Source of the DNA: Nocardia jejuensis NBRC 103114 | GTDB taxonomy: Bacteria; Actinomycetota; Actinomycetes; Mycobacteriales; Mycobacteriaceae | DNA: 40,302 nucleotides | Direction: 5' to 3' | NCBI RefSeq assembly: GCF_001613145.1 | Contig: NZ_BDBU01000033.1 | Span: 1-40,302, forward strand | Part shown: in pieces, positions 15,832 to 25,026 of the stretch | Position numbering within the stretch: the first letter of the stretch is position 1 | Layout of the letters: each line of letters starts with the position of its first letter | Notes under the pieces: model-generated | Databases searched by the model: none | What the model saw: only the letters and a program-made list of their open reading frames with translations | What the model was told of the DNA's origin: nothing | Translations under genes and position numbers: made by a program

Positions 15832-15901
15832 TCTGAACTGCACGTATTCAGACAATCTCGCGGTTCGCATTCACCGTGCTGGGCGATCTACCCTGGTAGA
15901 T
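15832..15901. promoter_or_regulatory. Two palindromes upstream of the HNH gene
   Basis: TCTGAA (15832-15837) and TTCAGA (15847-15852) form an interrupted palindrome. ATCTACCCTGGTAGAT (15886-15901) is a perfect 7-bp inverted repeat around CT. They lie in the 216-bp gap 15785-16000, upstream of the HNH promoter and downstream of the pucR-type gene, and could be operators or a short terminator. No regulator is assigned. Confidence 0.35.
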
Positions 15902-16000
15902 GACGATCGTGATCGTGGCCCGCGAGCTCCCCGCTCATCCACAGGCCCCACTCGCGCGGTGTCATTTCCGGCCGCCATCGCCCACCCCTCACACACCCAT

Positions 16001-17599
16001 CTACAGCTCCCCCGACACCGTCAGATCGCGAATCAAAAGCGCCGCATGCAGCGAAGTCCGTGTCTCCCCCGCGTCCAAATCCACGTCGAGGATTCGTTCG
16101 ATACGAGAGAGCCGGTCGTACAGGGTCGGCCGACTGATGTTGAGGCGCTTGGCGAGTTCGGTTTTGTTGCCCGCCAGATCCAGGAACTGGCGCAGGGTGC
16201 GGGTCAGGTCGGTGGAGTGGTGGATGTCGTGGCGTAGCAGAGCGGAGAGCTCTGTCTCGGCAAAGCGCTGGACACCGGGTTCATCTCGGATGAGAGACAG
16301 CAGTCCACGCAATCGGACATCTCCGCTGCGGTAGAACGGGCGTGGCGTCGAGGGCGAGAGCGACAGGGCCACCTCCGCGACGTGCGCCGCCCGAGGCAGT
16401 TCACGAGCGGTATCGAGCAGGGAGTCCGATTCGGCGCTGACGCCGAGGACAACTCGGTCCACGCCGGCCACCCGCCGGACCTCACTGCCGATAGCGGTAC
16501 CCACGGCCGTCAGAATCCTGTCGAGATCCCCGGTCCGGGAAACCGCCAGAATGAGCGTGACTCGATTGCCGTGACCGGGCGCGGCGAGCGCGGTCGCCTT
16601 CGCCAGCGCCGTCCCGTGCATGGCCGCGTCCAGGATTGCCGCGGTGCGCCGCTGGTGTGCGACCGGATCGGATTCGGTTGCGGCGGCTACGTCTATCGCC
16701 ATCGGTATGTAGCGGGAGCGCCGGGCCAGCCCGAGCGTGGCGGCCAGGGCGACGGCGTCCCGTTCGTCGGTCAGGCGGCCGTTGATCATGTCGTCGATGA
16801 GCCCGGTCTGGGCCTGGCGGTGCAGACCGAAGCGGTCCCGTTCGATCATGCGGTGCAGGGTCAGGGTTTGCGCGGCGCGCTCGAGGACCATGCGGGCCCG
16901 GGTGTTGGGAACTCGGTTCGAGCGCAGGATGAGCCGTCCCCAGCGCTGCGTATGCGGCCCCACCGGAACGACATTCGCGTCGGTGTCCGCGAGCAGTCGC
17001 GAGGTGGTTTCCCATTTGTCGAGGAGGGTCGAGGTGGCGGCGTGGCGGGCGGTCATCGTGAGCACGCGGTGGGTCAGGTCCTCGAGGACCACCGAGGCGT
17101 CGAGCATCTCCGCGGCGGTCTTCACGATTTCCGCCAGTGATCCTCGACGCACGCTCAGCGCGGTGAATGTTTCGTGCACGGTGCGCGCGAATTCGAGTTC
17201 GGCGTATTGATCGGCCACGATGACGCGGTGCACCGCCTCGGTGATCTCCACGAACCGGACCACACTGCCCAGCGCGATCACCGGTAGCCGCAGCCGGTCG
17301 GCGGTCGCCGCTACCAGCGGCGGCAATTCGCGCACGTACGTTCCGAGTTCGACGACCAGGCCCGAGACACCGGCCAGCGACAGGGACTCCAGGTATTCGA
17401 CGGTGTCGGCGTCGCCGGTGGACAGGGCCTGGCCGGTGGTCAGGATCAGTTCGCGACCGACCAGTAGTTTCGCGACATCCGGCAATTCGCTGACGTGCAC
17501 CCAGCGCACCGGTCGGTCCAGGGATCCGCCGCCGACCAATTTCGGCTGTCCGGCGCGCACGACCGGCATGTCCAGGACATCGGCAACGGTCAGGAGCAC
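16001..17599 (-). CDS. PucR family transcriptional regulator
   Basis: 532 aa. The N-terminal PucR ligand domain covers about residues 1-125 (LLTVADVLDMPVVRAGQPKL, VHVSELPDVAKLLVGRELILTTG). A GGDEF-like middle (about 290-400) precedes the C-terminal PucR helix-turn-helix: LRQFLDLAGNKTELAKRLN, ISRPTLYDRLSRIERIL. These regulators respond to nitrogen-rich metabolites (purines, GABA, polyamines) and often activate a divergent catabolic operon. Here it diverges from the MmsA-type dehydrogenase gene with 286 bp between, so it probably controls the cluster at 17886-22691. The start GTG 17599 is 6 nt after TACGAT, hence leaderless. Confidence 0.92.
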   Translation of the reverse strand: MLLTVADVLDMPVVRAGQPKLVGGGSLDRPVRWVHVSELPDVAKLLVGRELILTTGQALSTGDADTVEYLESLSLAGVSGLVVELGTYVRELPPLVAATADRLRLPVIALGSVVRFVEITEAVHRVIVADQYAELEFARTVHETFTALSVRRGSLAEIVKTAAEMLDASVVLEDLTHRVLTMTARHAATSTLLDKWETTSRLLADTDANVVPVGPHTQRWGRLILRSNRVPNTRARMVLERAAQTLTLHRMIERDRFGLHRQAQTGLIDDMINGRLTDERDAVALAATLGLARRSRYIPMAIDVAAATESDPVAHQRRTAAILDAAMHGTALAKATALAAPGHGNRVTLILAVSRTGDLDRILTAVGTAIGSEVRRVAGVDRVVLGVSAESDSLLDTARELPRAAHVAEVALSLSPSTPRPFYRSGDVRLRGLLSLIRDEPGVQRFAETELSALLRHDIHHSTDLTRTLRQFLDLAGNKTELAKRLNISRPTLYDRLSRIERILDVDLDAGETRTSLHAALLIRDLTVSGEL

Positions 17600-17605
17600 C
17601 GACGA

Positions 17606-17611
17606 ATCGTA
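17606..17611 (-). promoter_or_regulatory. -10 hexamer TACGAT of the PucR-family gene, in an AT-rich patch
   Basis: On the minus strand TACGAT, then TCGTCG, then the GTG start: 6-nt spacing. The surrounding 17605-17640 is the most AT-rich part of the divergent region and may also hold the plus-strand promoter of the catabolic operon (TATGTA / TACAGA at about 17628-17637). Confidence 0.5.
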
Positions 17612-17779
17612 ATACTAATCGTGAAATTATGTACAGATCGTCGGGGTGCACATCGGCGTTCGCGGTGCAGAGTGGGATTCGGGCCACCGCAGTCCCGCCT
17701 CGACCCCTCCGATACCGGCCACTTCGCGGACTCGCGGGCGCCCGGTGTCACGGGGCGGTTCCGCCCACGCCCGCTCGGA

Positions 17780-17814
17780 GGCCCGCCCCGTCGCACCGGC
17801 GACCGGGGCGGGCC
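17780..17814 (+). terminator. Strong hairpin in the leader of the dehydrogenase operon
   Basis: GGCCCGCCCCG (17780-17790) pairs with 17804-17814, extended by TCGC (17791-17794) with GCGA (17799-17802), around ACCG. TGTTCT follows. It sits 71 nt before the ATG at 17886 and over 140 nt after the likely promoter, so it may be an attenuator rather than a plain terminator. Confidence 0.5.
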
Positions 17815-17885
17815 TGTTCTCCATGTGAACTCGCGAGCATCCGGGTCGACCGGCGGCTCGGCACCACACATCGAATCGAGGAGAT

Positions 17886-19376
<1,491 letters not shown>

Positions 19377-19406
19377 TCCCCCCAGAACGTTGATCGGAGC
19401 CCCGCG

Positions 19407-20771
19407 ATGACGCTACCGAACGGACTCACGCCCGACGCGGCCCGCGCCCAGGCCGCGCGCGCGTACGAACTGGACCGCAAGCACGTCTTCCATTCCTGGT
19501 CGGCCCAGGCCGCCCTGACACCGATGACCATCACCGCCGCACAGGGCTCGTATGTGTGGGACGGCGACGGCAACCGGCTGCTGGATTTCTCCTCGCAGAT
19601 GGTGAACACCAATATCGGACACCAGCATCCGAAGGTGGTCGCGGCGATTCAGGAGCAGGCCGCCACGCTGTGCACCGTCGCTCCGCCGCACGTCAACGCC
19701 GCCAGATCCGAAGCGGCGCGGCTGATCTCCGAGCGCACGCCCGGCGATCTCGACCGGATCTTCTTCACCAACGGCGGCGCGGACGCGGTCGAGCACGCGG
19801 TGCGAATGGCGCGGCTGCACACCGGACGGCACAAGGTGCTGGCCCGCTACCGCTCGTATCACGGCGGCACCGACACCGCGGTGAATCTCACCGGCGACCC
19901 GCGGCGCTGGCCGAACGATCTGGGCACCAGCGGGGTCGTGCACTTCTTCGGGCCGTTCCTGTATCGCTCGCAGTTCCACGCGAGCACCGAGGCCGAGGAA
20001 TCGCAGCGGGCGCTGGAACACCTCGAGCAGACCATCGCCTTCGAGGGGCCGGGCACCATCGCGGCGATCATCCTGGAATCCGTGCCGGGGACGGCCGGGA
20101 TCATGGTTCCGCCGCCGGGCTATCTGGCGGGCGTGCGCGAACTGTGCGACCGGCACGGCATCGTGTTCATCGCCGATGAGGTGATGGCCGGGTTCGGGCG
20201 GACCGGACAGTGGTTCGCCATCCAGAACTTCGACGTGGTGCCGGATCTGATCACCTTCGCCAAGGGCGTGAATTCCGGCTATGTGCCGCTCGGTGGCGTG
20301 GCGATCAGCCCGCGCATCGCAGCGACGTTCGACGACCGGGCGTACCCGGGCGGGCTCACCTACTCGGGACATCCGCTGGCCACGGCCGCGGCGGTCGCCA
20401 CCATCACCGCGATGAGCCAGGAGCGCATCGTCGAGAACGCGGCGGAGATGGGCGAGCGGGTGATCGGGCCGGGGCTGCGGGAACTGGCCGAGCGGCATCC
20501 CAGCATCGGCGAGGTGCGCGGGCTCGGGGTGTTCTGGGCGCTCGAGCTGGTTCGCGACCGCGCGACCCGGGAGCCGTTGGCGCCGTACGGCGGAACCAGT
20601 CCCGCCATGACCGAGACGGTTGCCGCGGCCAAGGCCGCCGGACTGCTCATGTTCGTGAATTTCAATCGGCTGCACGTCGTTCCGCCGTGCACCATTTCCG
20701 AGGCAGAGGCGAAGGAGGGTCTGGCGATTCTCGATCAGGCGCTCGCGGTCGCCGACGGGCACCTCGGATAG
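19407..20771 (+). CDS. Class III (omega-amino acid) PLP aminotransferase
   Basis: 454 aa. Fold-type I class III features: YVWDGDGNRLLDFSSQMVN, FFTNGGADAVEHAVRMAR, the PLP-Asp loop FIADEVMAGFGRTGQWFAI, and the Schiff-base Lys in LITFAKGVNSGYVPLGGV. Members transfer the amino group of beta-alanine, GABA, taurine or diamines to pyruvate or 2-oxoglutarate. Next to an MmsA-type dehydrogenase, beta-alanine or a related omega-amino acid is the best guess; exact substrate is not readable from sequence. It follows the dehydrogenase by 30 bp in one operon and is closed by a long terminator 8 bp after its stop. Confidence 0.93.
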   Translation: MTLPNGLTPDAARAQAARAYELDRKHVFHSWSAQAALTPMTITAAQGSYVWDGDGNRLLDFSSQMVNTNIGHQHPKVVAAIQEQAATLCTVAPPHVNAARSEAARLISERTPGDLDRIFFTNGGADAVEHAVRMARLHTGRHKVLARYRSYHGGTDTAVNLTGDPRRWPNDLGTSGVVHFFGPFLYRSQFHASTEAEESQRALEHLEQTIAFEGPGTIAAIILESVPGTAGIMVPPPGYLAGVRELCDRHGIVFIADEVMAGFGRTGQWFAIQNFDVVPDLITFAKGVNSGYVPLGGVAISPRIAATFDDRAYPGGLTYSGHPLATAAAVATITAMSQERIVENAAEMGERVIGPGLRELAERHPSIGEVRGLGVFWALELVRDRATREPLAPYGGTSPAMTETVAAAKAAGLLMFVNFNRLHVVPPCTISEAEAKEGLAILDQALAVADGHLG

Positions 20772-20778
20772 CTCCGCG

Positions 20779-20838
20779 TTCGCACCCCGTCGTTCCGCTC
20801 ATCCGCACCCCCGATGAGCGGAACGGCCGGGGTGCGAA
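20779..20838 (+). terminator. 24-bp two-part terminator hairpin after the aminotransferase gene
   Basis: TTCGCACCCCG (20779-20789) pairs with 20828-20838, and CGTTCCGCTCATC (20791-20803) pairs with 20813-20825. Only a 1/2-nt internal loop interrupts the stem; the hairpin loop is 9 nt. It separates the dehydrogenase-aminotransferase operon from the next two genes. Confidence 0.88.
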
Positions 20839-20985
20839 TTCGCCGACGCCCCTCCGGTGAATCGATCTTCCGGGCCGCACGACCCATCTGGGCTATTCTC
20901 ATCGCACACGTCAAGTTCTGCCCTTCGTGGTGGTGACCGTGAACGCGCGATCGGCGGACTGGACCCGAGGCTGCAGGAGGCGGCC

Positions 20986-21111
20986 GTGGACCTGTACGCG
21001 CCGTCCGCCGATGCCACCGTCCTGACCACCTTCCTGATCTCGCTCGTCCTGTCCATCGCCGGTCAGCTGCGTATGCGCCGCCGGTCGGACGATCGCGCCG
21101 CCACCAGCTGA
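20986..21111 (+). CDS. 41-aa single-pass membrane micro-protein
   Basis: The sequence runs MDLYAPSADATVLTTFLISL then VLSIAGQLRMRRRSDD. One transmembrane helix (about residues 11-27) is followed by a positively charged RMRRR segment, giving an N-out, C-in topology by the positive-inside rule. The GTG at 20986 has a perfect AGGAGG 5 nt upstream, strong support for translation. It lies between two strong hairpins and before the flavoprotein gene. Very small membrane subunits often accompany transporters or membrane enzymes, but no transporter gene is adjacent. Function unknown. Confidence 0.62.
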   Translation: MDLYAPSADATVLTTFLISLVLSIAGQLRMRRRSDDRAATS

Positions 21112-21121
21112 ATTCCTTTCG

Positions 21122-21163
21122 AGCCGCCGGGTCGCCCCTTTCGCAGGGCGACCATCGGCGGCT
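21122..21163 (+). terminator. 16-bp hairpin after the micro-protein gene
   Basis: AGCCGCCG plus GGTCGCCC (21122-21137) pair with GGGCGACC (21146-21153) and CGGCGGCT (21156-21163), with a 2-nt bulge and an 8-nt loop. It starts 11 nt after the micro-protein stop. It may terminate that transcript or attenuate transcription into the flavoprotein gene. Confidence 0.7.
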
Positions 21164-21213
21164 TTCGCGCATCCGTAGCGCTTTCTCCCGCACGCACCGT
21201 GCACCCCCGATGA

Positions 21214-21251
21214 CCGACACGACAGTCGGACCGAGCGGCCGGACCGCTCGG
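21214..21251 (+). promoter_or_regulatory. Two adjacent hairpins in the flavoprotein leader
   Basis: CCGAC (21214-21218) pairs with GTCGG (21225-21229), and CCGAGCGG (21231-21238) pairs with CCGCTCGG (21244-21251). The second ends 9 nt before the AGGAG ribosome site of the flavoprotein gene, so it could influence translation or be an operator. Confidence 0.45.
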
Positions 21252-21275
21252 CAAGAGAGAAGGAGTTGATCGGCC

Positions 21276-22691
21276 ATGCAGGCCAAAGGAAGCAAACTGT
21301 GGGCGTCGGCACTGTCAGAGGCAGCGCCGACGCCGTACTGGACCGACCGGCCCGACCGCCCCACCCCCACCGACCCGCTGACCACCTTCACCGATGCCGA
21401 TCTGGCCGTGATCGGAGGCGGCTACAGCGGATTGTGGACGGCCCTGCTGGCCAAGGAAAGAGATCCGAGCGCCGATGTGGTGCTCGTCGAGTCCGCCCTG
21501 TGCGGGCACGCCGCCTCCGGGCGCAACGGCGGCTTCTGCGCCGCCAGTCTGACCCACGGCCTGGCCAACGGCGTGGAACGCTTCCCGGACGAGATCCAGG
21601 ACCTGGAGCGACTCGGCCGCGCCAATCTCGACGCCATCGAAGCCGCGGTGCACCGCTACGGGATCGACTGCGATTTCGAGCGCACCGGCGAGATGGAGGT
21701 CGCCACCGCACCGCACGAGCTGCAATGGCTTCGGGAGAGCCATGATTCGGCGGTGTCGCTCGGATATCGCAGTGAGCTGCTGGACGCCCCGGCGGTGCAG
21801 GATCACGTGCACTCCCCCACCTATCTCGGCGGCTGGTGGGATCGCGACGGCGTCGCCATGCTGGATCCGGCCCGGCTGGCGTGGGGCTTGCGGCGCGCCT
21901 GCCTGCGACTGGGTGTGCGCATCTTCGAAGGCACACCGGTGCAACGTATTTCGAAGTCGTACGGCGGGGCGCTGATGCTGCACACCCCGCACGGCGAGGT
22001 GCGGGCTCCCCGAGTCGCGCTGTGCACCAGCGCTTTCGCCGGGCCGCTGCCGAAGGTGTCGCGGCACGTGGTCCCGGTCTACGACTATGCGCTGATGACC
22101 GAGCCGCTGACCGACGAGCAATTGCGATCCATCGGGTGGGGCTCTCGGATGGGTCTCGGCGATGCGGCGTACCGATTCCACTATTACCGCCTGACCAGCG
22201 ACAATCGAATTCTGTTCGGAGGGTACGACGCGATCTATCACTTCGGCGGGCGGATCGCGGCCACCCTGGAATCCAACGAGGCCACCTTCGAAACCCTTGC
22301 CCTGCACTTCTTTCAGACGTTCCCGCAGCTGGACGGCTTGCGGTTCACGCATCGCTGGGGCGGGATCATCGACACCTGCGGCCGGTTCTGCGCGTTCTTC
22401 GGATCGGCGTACCGGGGGCAGCTCGTCTACGCCGCGGGATACACCGGGCTCGGGGTCGGGGCGACCCGGTTCGGCGCGGAGGTCATGCTCGATCAGTTGT
22501 ACGGGCTCGACACCGAACGCACCAGGCTGCGACTGGTGCGCTCGCGACCGCTGCCGTTGCCGCCGGAGCCGTTGCGGTCGGCGGGGATCGCGCTGACGCG
22601 GTGGTCGCTGGCCCGCGCCGATGCGCGTCAGGGGCGGCGCAATCTGTGGTTGAAGGCCATGGATTACACCGGGCTGGGGTTCGACAGCTGA
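21276..22691 (+). CDS. DAO-family FAD-dependent oxidoreductase (gamma-glutamylputrescine oxidase-like)
   Basis: 471 aa. The FAD-binding Rossmann motif is ADLAVIGGGYSGLWTALLAK near residue 42, with ESALCGHAASGRNGGFCAAS as the conserved second flavin segment and YAAGYTGLGVGATRFGAEV as the C-terminal flavin contact of DadA/PuuB-type oxidases. Such enzymes oxidize secondary or primary amines, giving an aldehyde or imine and peroxide. Placed beside an aminotransferase and a semialdehyde dehydrogenase under a PucR regulator, an amine or polyamine substrate is likely. ATG 21276 has AGGAG 10 nt upstream. It has its own leader with hairpins. Confidence 0.9.
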   Translation: MQAKGSKLWASALSEAAPTPYWTDRPDRPTPTDPLTTFTDADLAVIGGGYSGLWTALLAKERDPSADVVLVESALCGHAASGRNGGFCAASLTHGLANGVERFPDEIQDLERLGRANLDAIEAAVHRYGIDCDFERTGEMEVATAPHELQWLRESHDSAVSLGYRSELLDAPAVQDHVHSPTYLGGWWDRDGVAMLDPARLAWGLRRACLRLGVRIFEGTPVQRISKSYGGALMLHTPHGEVRAPRVALCTSAFAGPLPKVSRHVVPVYDYALMTEPLTDEQLRSIGWGSRMGLGDAAYRFHYYRLTSDNRILFGGYDAIYHFGGRIAATLESNEATFETLALHFFQTFPQLDGLRFTHRWGGIIDTCGRFCAFFGSAYRGQLVYAAGYTGLGVGATRFGAEVMLDQLYGLDTERTRLRLVRSRPLPLPPEPLRSAGIALTRWSLARADARQGRRNLWLKAMDYTGLGFDS

Positions 22692-22728
22692 GGTGAGAGG
22701 CCCTGTCGCGGTGTGCGGCGAAAGTCCT

Positions 22729-23163
22729 TCAGCCGTCGGAGGGTTGGGCACGCAGGTGACGGGAGAGGGTGTCCAGGGCGGCGGTGACCTCCGCGAGGGC
22801 GACGGGGTCGCCGGCGCCGAGGGCTCGGGTCAGGGCGTCGTCGATGGTGGTGGCGCGGACCTCGGCCACACGGGTGGAGAGACGGCCCGCCCGGCGTAGC
22901 AGAGTGCGGCGGCGATCGGCGGGATCCGGTTCCGCCACAACGGAACCGGTCTCGCGCAGGCGCGATACCGCACCGGAGACCGCGCTCTGCGGGAGCCCGG
23001 TGCGGGTGGCGATTTCGCTGATCGTCGTGTCGGCGTGTTCGAGGATGTCGCTCAGAACCACCAGCACCGCTCGGTTTCCGGTGCGGTGGCCGGTCTCGGG
23101 CAGGGCCTGCTCGCCGATCTTCATCAGGGTGCGGCCCAGCAGGAACAGTTCGACTCCGTTCAT
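22729..23163 (-). CDS. MarR family transcriptional regulator
   Basis: 144 aa, normal MarR size. The winged helix-turn-helix is TISEIATRTGLPQSAVSGAV then SRLRETGSVVAEPDPADRRR, with the wing motif DPADRRRTLL. Dimerization helices flank it. The ATG at 23163 is chosen over upstream starts because those would overlap the operator. It diverges from an alpha/beta hydrolase gene across a large inverted repeat at 23176-23217, so autoregulation and control of the hydrolase are likely. The ligand is unknown but is often an aromatic or xenobiotic in this family. Confidence 0.92.
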   Translation of the reverse strand: MNGVELFLLGRTLMKIGEQALPETGHRTGNRAVLVVLSDILEHADTTISEIATRTGLPQSAVSGAVSRLRETGSVVAEPDPADRRRTLLRRAGRLSTRVAEVRATTIDDALTRALGAGDPVALAEVTAALDTLSRHLRAQPSDG

Positions 23164-23175
23164 GGCACGACAGTA

Positions 23176-23217
23176 CATCATTTCTGATGCATCACTATTG
23201 ATGCATCAGAAATGATG
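23176..23217. promoter_or_regulatory. Operator: perfect 18-bp inverted repeat between marR-type and hydrolase genes
   Basis: CATCATTTCTGATGCATC (23176-23193) is repeated inverted at 23200-23217 around ACTATT. The 10-bp palindrome TGATGCATCA occurs at 23185-23194 and 23199-23208, 14 bp apart. The site fills the 69-bp divergent gap between both start codons and must overlap at least one promoter. Confidence 0.88.
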
Positions 23218-23232
23218 CATTACGGTGAGGGC

Positions 23233-24066
23233 ATGAACACGATCGAGACCGCCACCCTTCCCGTCCACGGCGCCGAGCTGTACTTCGAAATCCGCGGCGC
23301 CGGGCCGACTCTGCTCATCTCCCAGAGCGGCGAGGGCGATGCCCGGCGCAGTGAGGATCTGGTGCGACACCTGGAGCGGGACTTCACCGTCGTGACCTAC
23401 GACCGTCGCGGGCTGTCGCGCAGTCGAATTCACGACGAGTCGCTGCCGCCGAGTATCGCCACCCATGCCGAGGACGTGCACCGGCTGCTGACCGCGGTGA
23501 GCGACGGTCCGGTCGCGATGCTGGGGTGCAGCATGGGCGCCTCGATCGGGATGCATCTGGCCCTCACGCATCCGGAGCAGTTGCGGACGCTGATCGCGCA
23601 CGAGCCGGTGTCACCGTGGTTGCTCGGCGCGACCGAACGGGCCGAGCACGCAACGGAACTCGCGCACTGCCAGGAGGTTTTCCGGGCCGACGGGTGGCGG
23701 GCCGCGCTGGCGCCGATGGCGCGCACGCTGGGGATCGATCCCGCCGGTCAGGAAATCGAGCCGGGGGTCCGGCGGGCGTCGATCACCGAGGAGCGGGCGG
23801 CGAACTTCGGATACTTCATCGCGCAGGACTTCACCGCGGCGCGGGAGGACTCGCTGGATGTGGAGCTGTTGCGGCGCAGTGCGGTGCGGATCGTGCCCGC
23901 GAGCGGGCGCACGACACCGGTGCACGTGTTCGATCGCAAGTGCGCCTACGAACTCGCGGCGCTGCGCGGGGTCGAGGTCGAGGTGTTCCCGGGTGGGCAC
24001 AACGGCAATCTGACGCACCCCGTCGCCTATGCCGAGCGGGTGCGGGCGGTGCTGGCCGAATCGTAG
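23233..24066 (+). CDS. Alpha/beta hydrolase
   Basis: 277 aa. The nucleophile elbow is MLGCSMGASIGMHLALTHPE (Ser in GCSMG), the oxyanion region is RGAGPTLLISQSGEGD, and the catalytic His is in FPGGHNGNLTHP. An acid residue probably lies in TTPVHVFDRK. The YDRRGLSRSR segment is typical of the family. Cytoplasmic, no signal peptide. Probable target of the divergent MarR-type repressor through the operator directly upstream; ATG 23233 has a GGTGAGGG site. Substrate unknown; an ester, lactone or epoxide-type xenobiotic fits the regulation. Confidence 0.9.
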   Translation: MNTIETATLPVHGAELYFEIRGAGPTLLISQSGEGDARRSEDLVRHLERDFTVVTYDRRGLSRSRIHDESLPPSIATHAEDVHRLLTAVSDGPVAMLGCSMGASIGMHLALTHPEQLRTLIAHEPVSPWLLGATERAEHATELAHCQEVFRADGWRAALAPMARTLGIDPAGQEIEPGVRRASITEERAANFGYFIAQDFTAAREDSLDVELLRRSAVRIVPASGRTTPVHVFDRKCAYELAALRGVEVEVFPGGHNGNLTHPVAYAERVRAVLAES

Positions 24067-24238
24067 GGAGCCGGGTCTCAGGCAGCGTGAGCGGAGGCGG
24101 CAAGATCGACCCTCTGTCCGCTCGCCGGGGGCCCGGCACGAGCAGGGGCGTCAGAACGGTCATCGTCCGGATGAAGGCGTGACAGCGAGGTCGTGGGCGT
24201 GGGCGGCACAGTCGGTTTCCGCTGTGCCGCAGGGCCGC

Positions 24239-24946
24239 TCAGCCGAGCGGGCCGGTCAGCGAGGCCAGTTCGGCCGCGAGGTTGGCTCGGGCCGCCGATT
24301 CGTAGCGGCGCTGGGCGGTCGGGGTGCGGAACAGGTGTTCCTGGTCGGTCAGACCTCGAAGGACCGCGGCGCGACCGGGGCGGAACAGGTCGTCGGGGAT
24401 GTGGCCGTACTCCGCGCGGACGGCGGAAGTGTATGCGGCATAGGCTTTTTCACCGGCAGCCAGGATCGCGAGGTCGGCGTCGCACAGGACCGCGCCGTTG
24501 CGATCGCCGGGCTCGGGGTGGTGCCCGGCGGTGAGGCGGACCAGCCGGGCGACCTCCGCGACGGTGCCGGGGGCGACGCCCAGGTTCGGGAGGGTGGCCT
24601 CGGCGAGGCGGGCGCTGGCCTCCTCGTTGTCGGCTCGGTCTACGGCGTAGACGGCGTCGTGGAAGAAGGCGGCGTAGCGGACCGCGTCGATATCGGTGGC
24701 GTCGGCGGCCAGGTCGTCGATCACCGGGAGCATGGCGGCCAGGTGTTCCACGGTGTGGTAGCGCCGGTGCGGTTCGCGGTAGCGGCGCACCAGGTCCTCC
24801 CCCACCGCCCGGGCCGATGGTCCGGCCAGCTTCGTCCAGCGCTCGAGCACTTCCGCGTCCAGCGGGTCGGCAGTTCGGATGTCGTCCCGCGGCCCGGCCG
24901 CACCGTGGTCGCCGGTGGTGTGATTCCCCTGAGCGTGATTCCCCAT
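24239..24946 (-). CDS. HD superfamily metal-dependent phosphohydrolase-like protein
   Basis: 235 aa. YREPHRRYHTVEHLAAML and AAFFHDAVYAVDRADNEEAS carry the H...HD pattern of HD-domain hydrolases, and VRLTAGHHPEPGD and LCDADLAILA supply further metal ligands. It belongs to the orphan COG4339-type group whose substrates are not known. The ATG at 24946 is chosen since the upstream open frame (to 25099) is not conserved-looking and overlaps the divergent gene start. The start has only a weak GCCGGA before it. Divergent from the SMP-30-like gene. Confidence 0.85.
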   Translation of the reverse strand: MGNHAQGNHTTGDHGAAGPRDDIRTADPLDAEVLERWTKLAGPSARAVGEDLVRRYREPHRRYHTVEHLAAMLPVIDDLAADATDIDAVRYAAFFHDAVYAVDRADNEEASARLAEATLPNLGVAPGTVAEVARLVRLTAGHHPEPGDRNGAVLCDADLAILAAGEKAYAAYTSAVRAEYGHIPDDLFRPGRAAVLRGLTDQEHLFRTPTAQRRYESAARANLAAELASLTGPLG

Positions 24947-25015
24947 TCCGGCAGTGTGCCGAATTCGGCGGGCGGGCAACAGCCCTGGAGCGGTGCTGTG
25001 CGCCATTGCACTGGC

Positions 25016-25021
25016 TACAGT
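25016..25021 (+). promoter_or_regulatory. -10 hexamer TACAGT of the SMP-30-like gene
   Basis: TACAGT ends 5 nt before ATG 25027, consistent with a leaderless or nearly leaderless transcript. A second in-frame ATG at 25033 is 11 nt away. Confidence 0.5.
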
Positions 25022-25026
25022 GAGCC

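Noticed and set aside
13522..15901. Insertion sequence carrying the HNH gene
   Set aside because: No transposase, and no terminal inverted repeats or target duplications could be found by eye at either side.
24067..24238. Possible small gene between the hydrolase and the HD protein
   Set aside because: Open frames here are extensions of shadows; no start with a ribosome site and no recognizable peptide.
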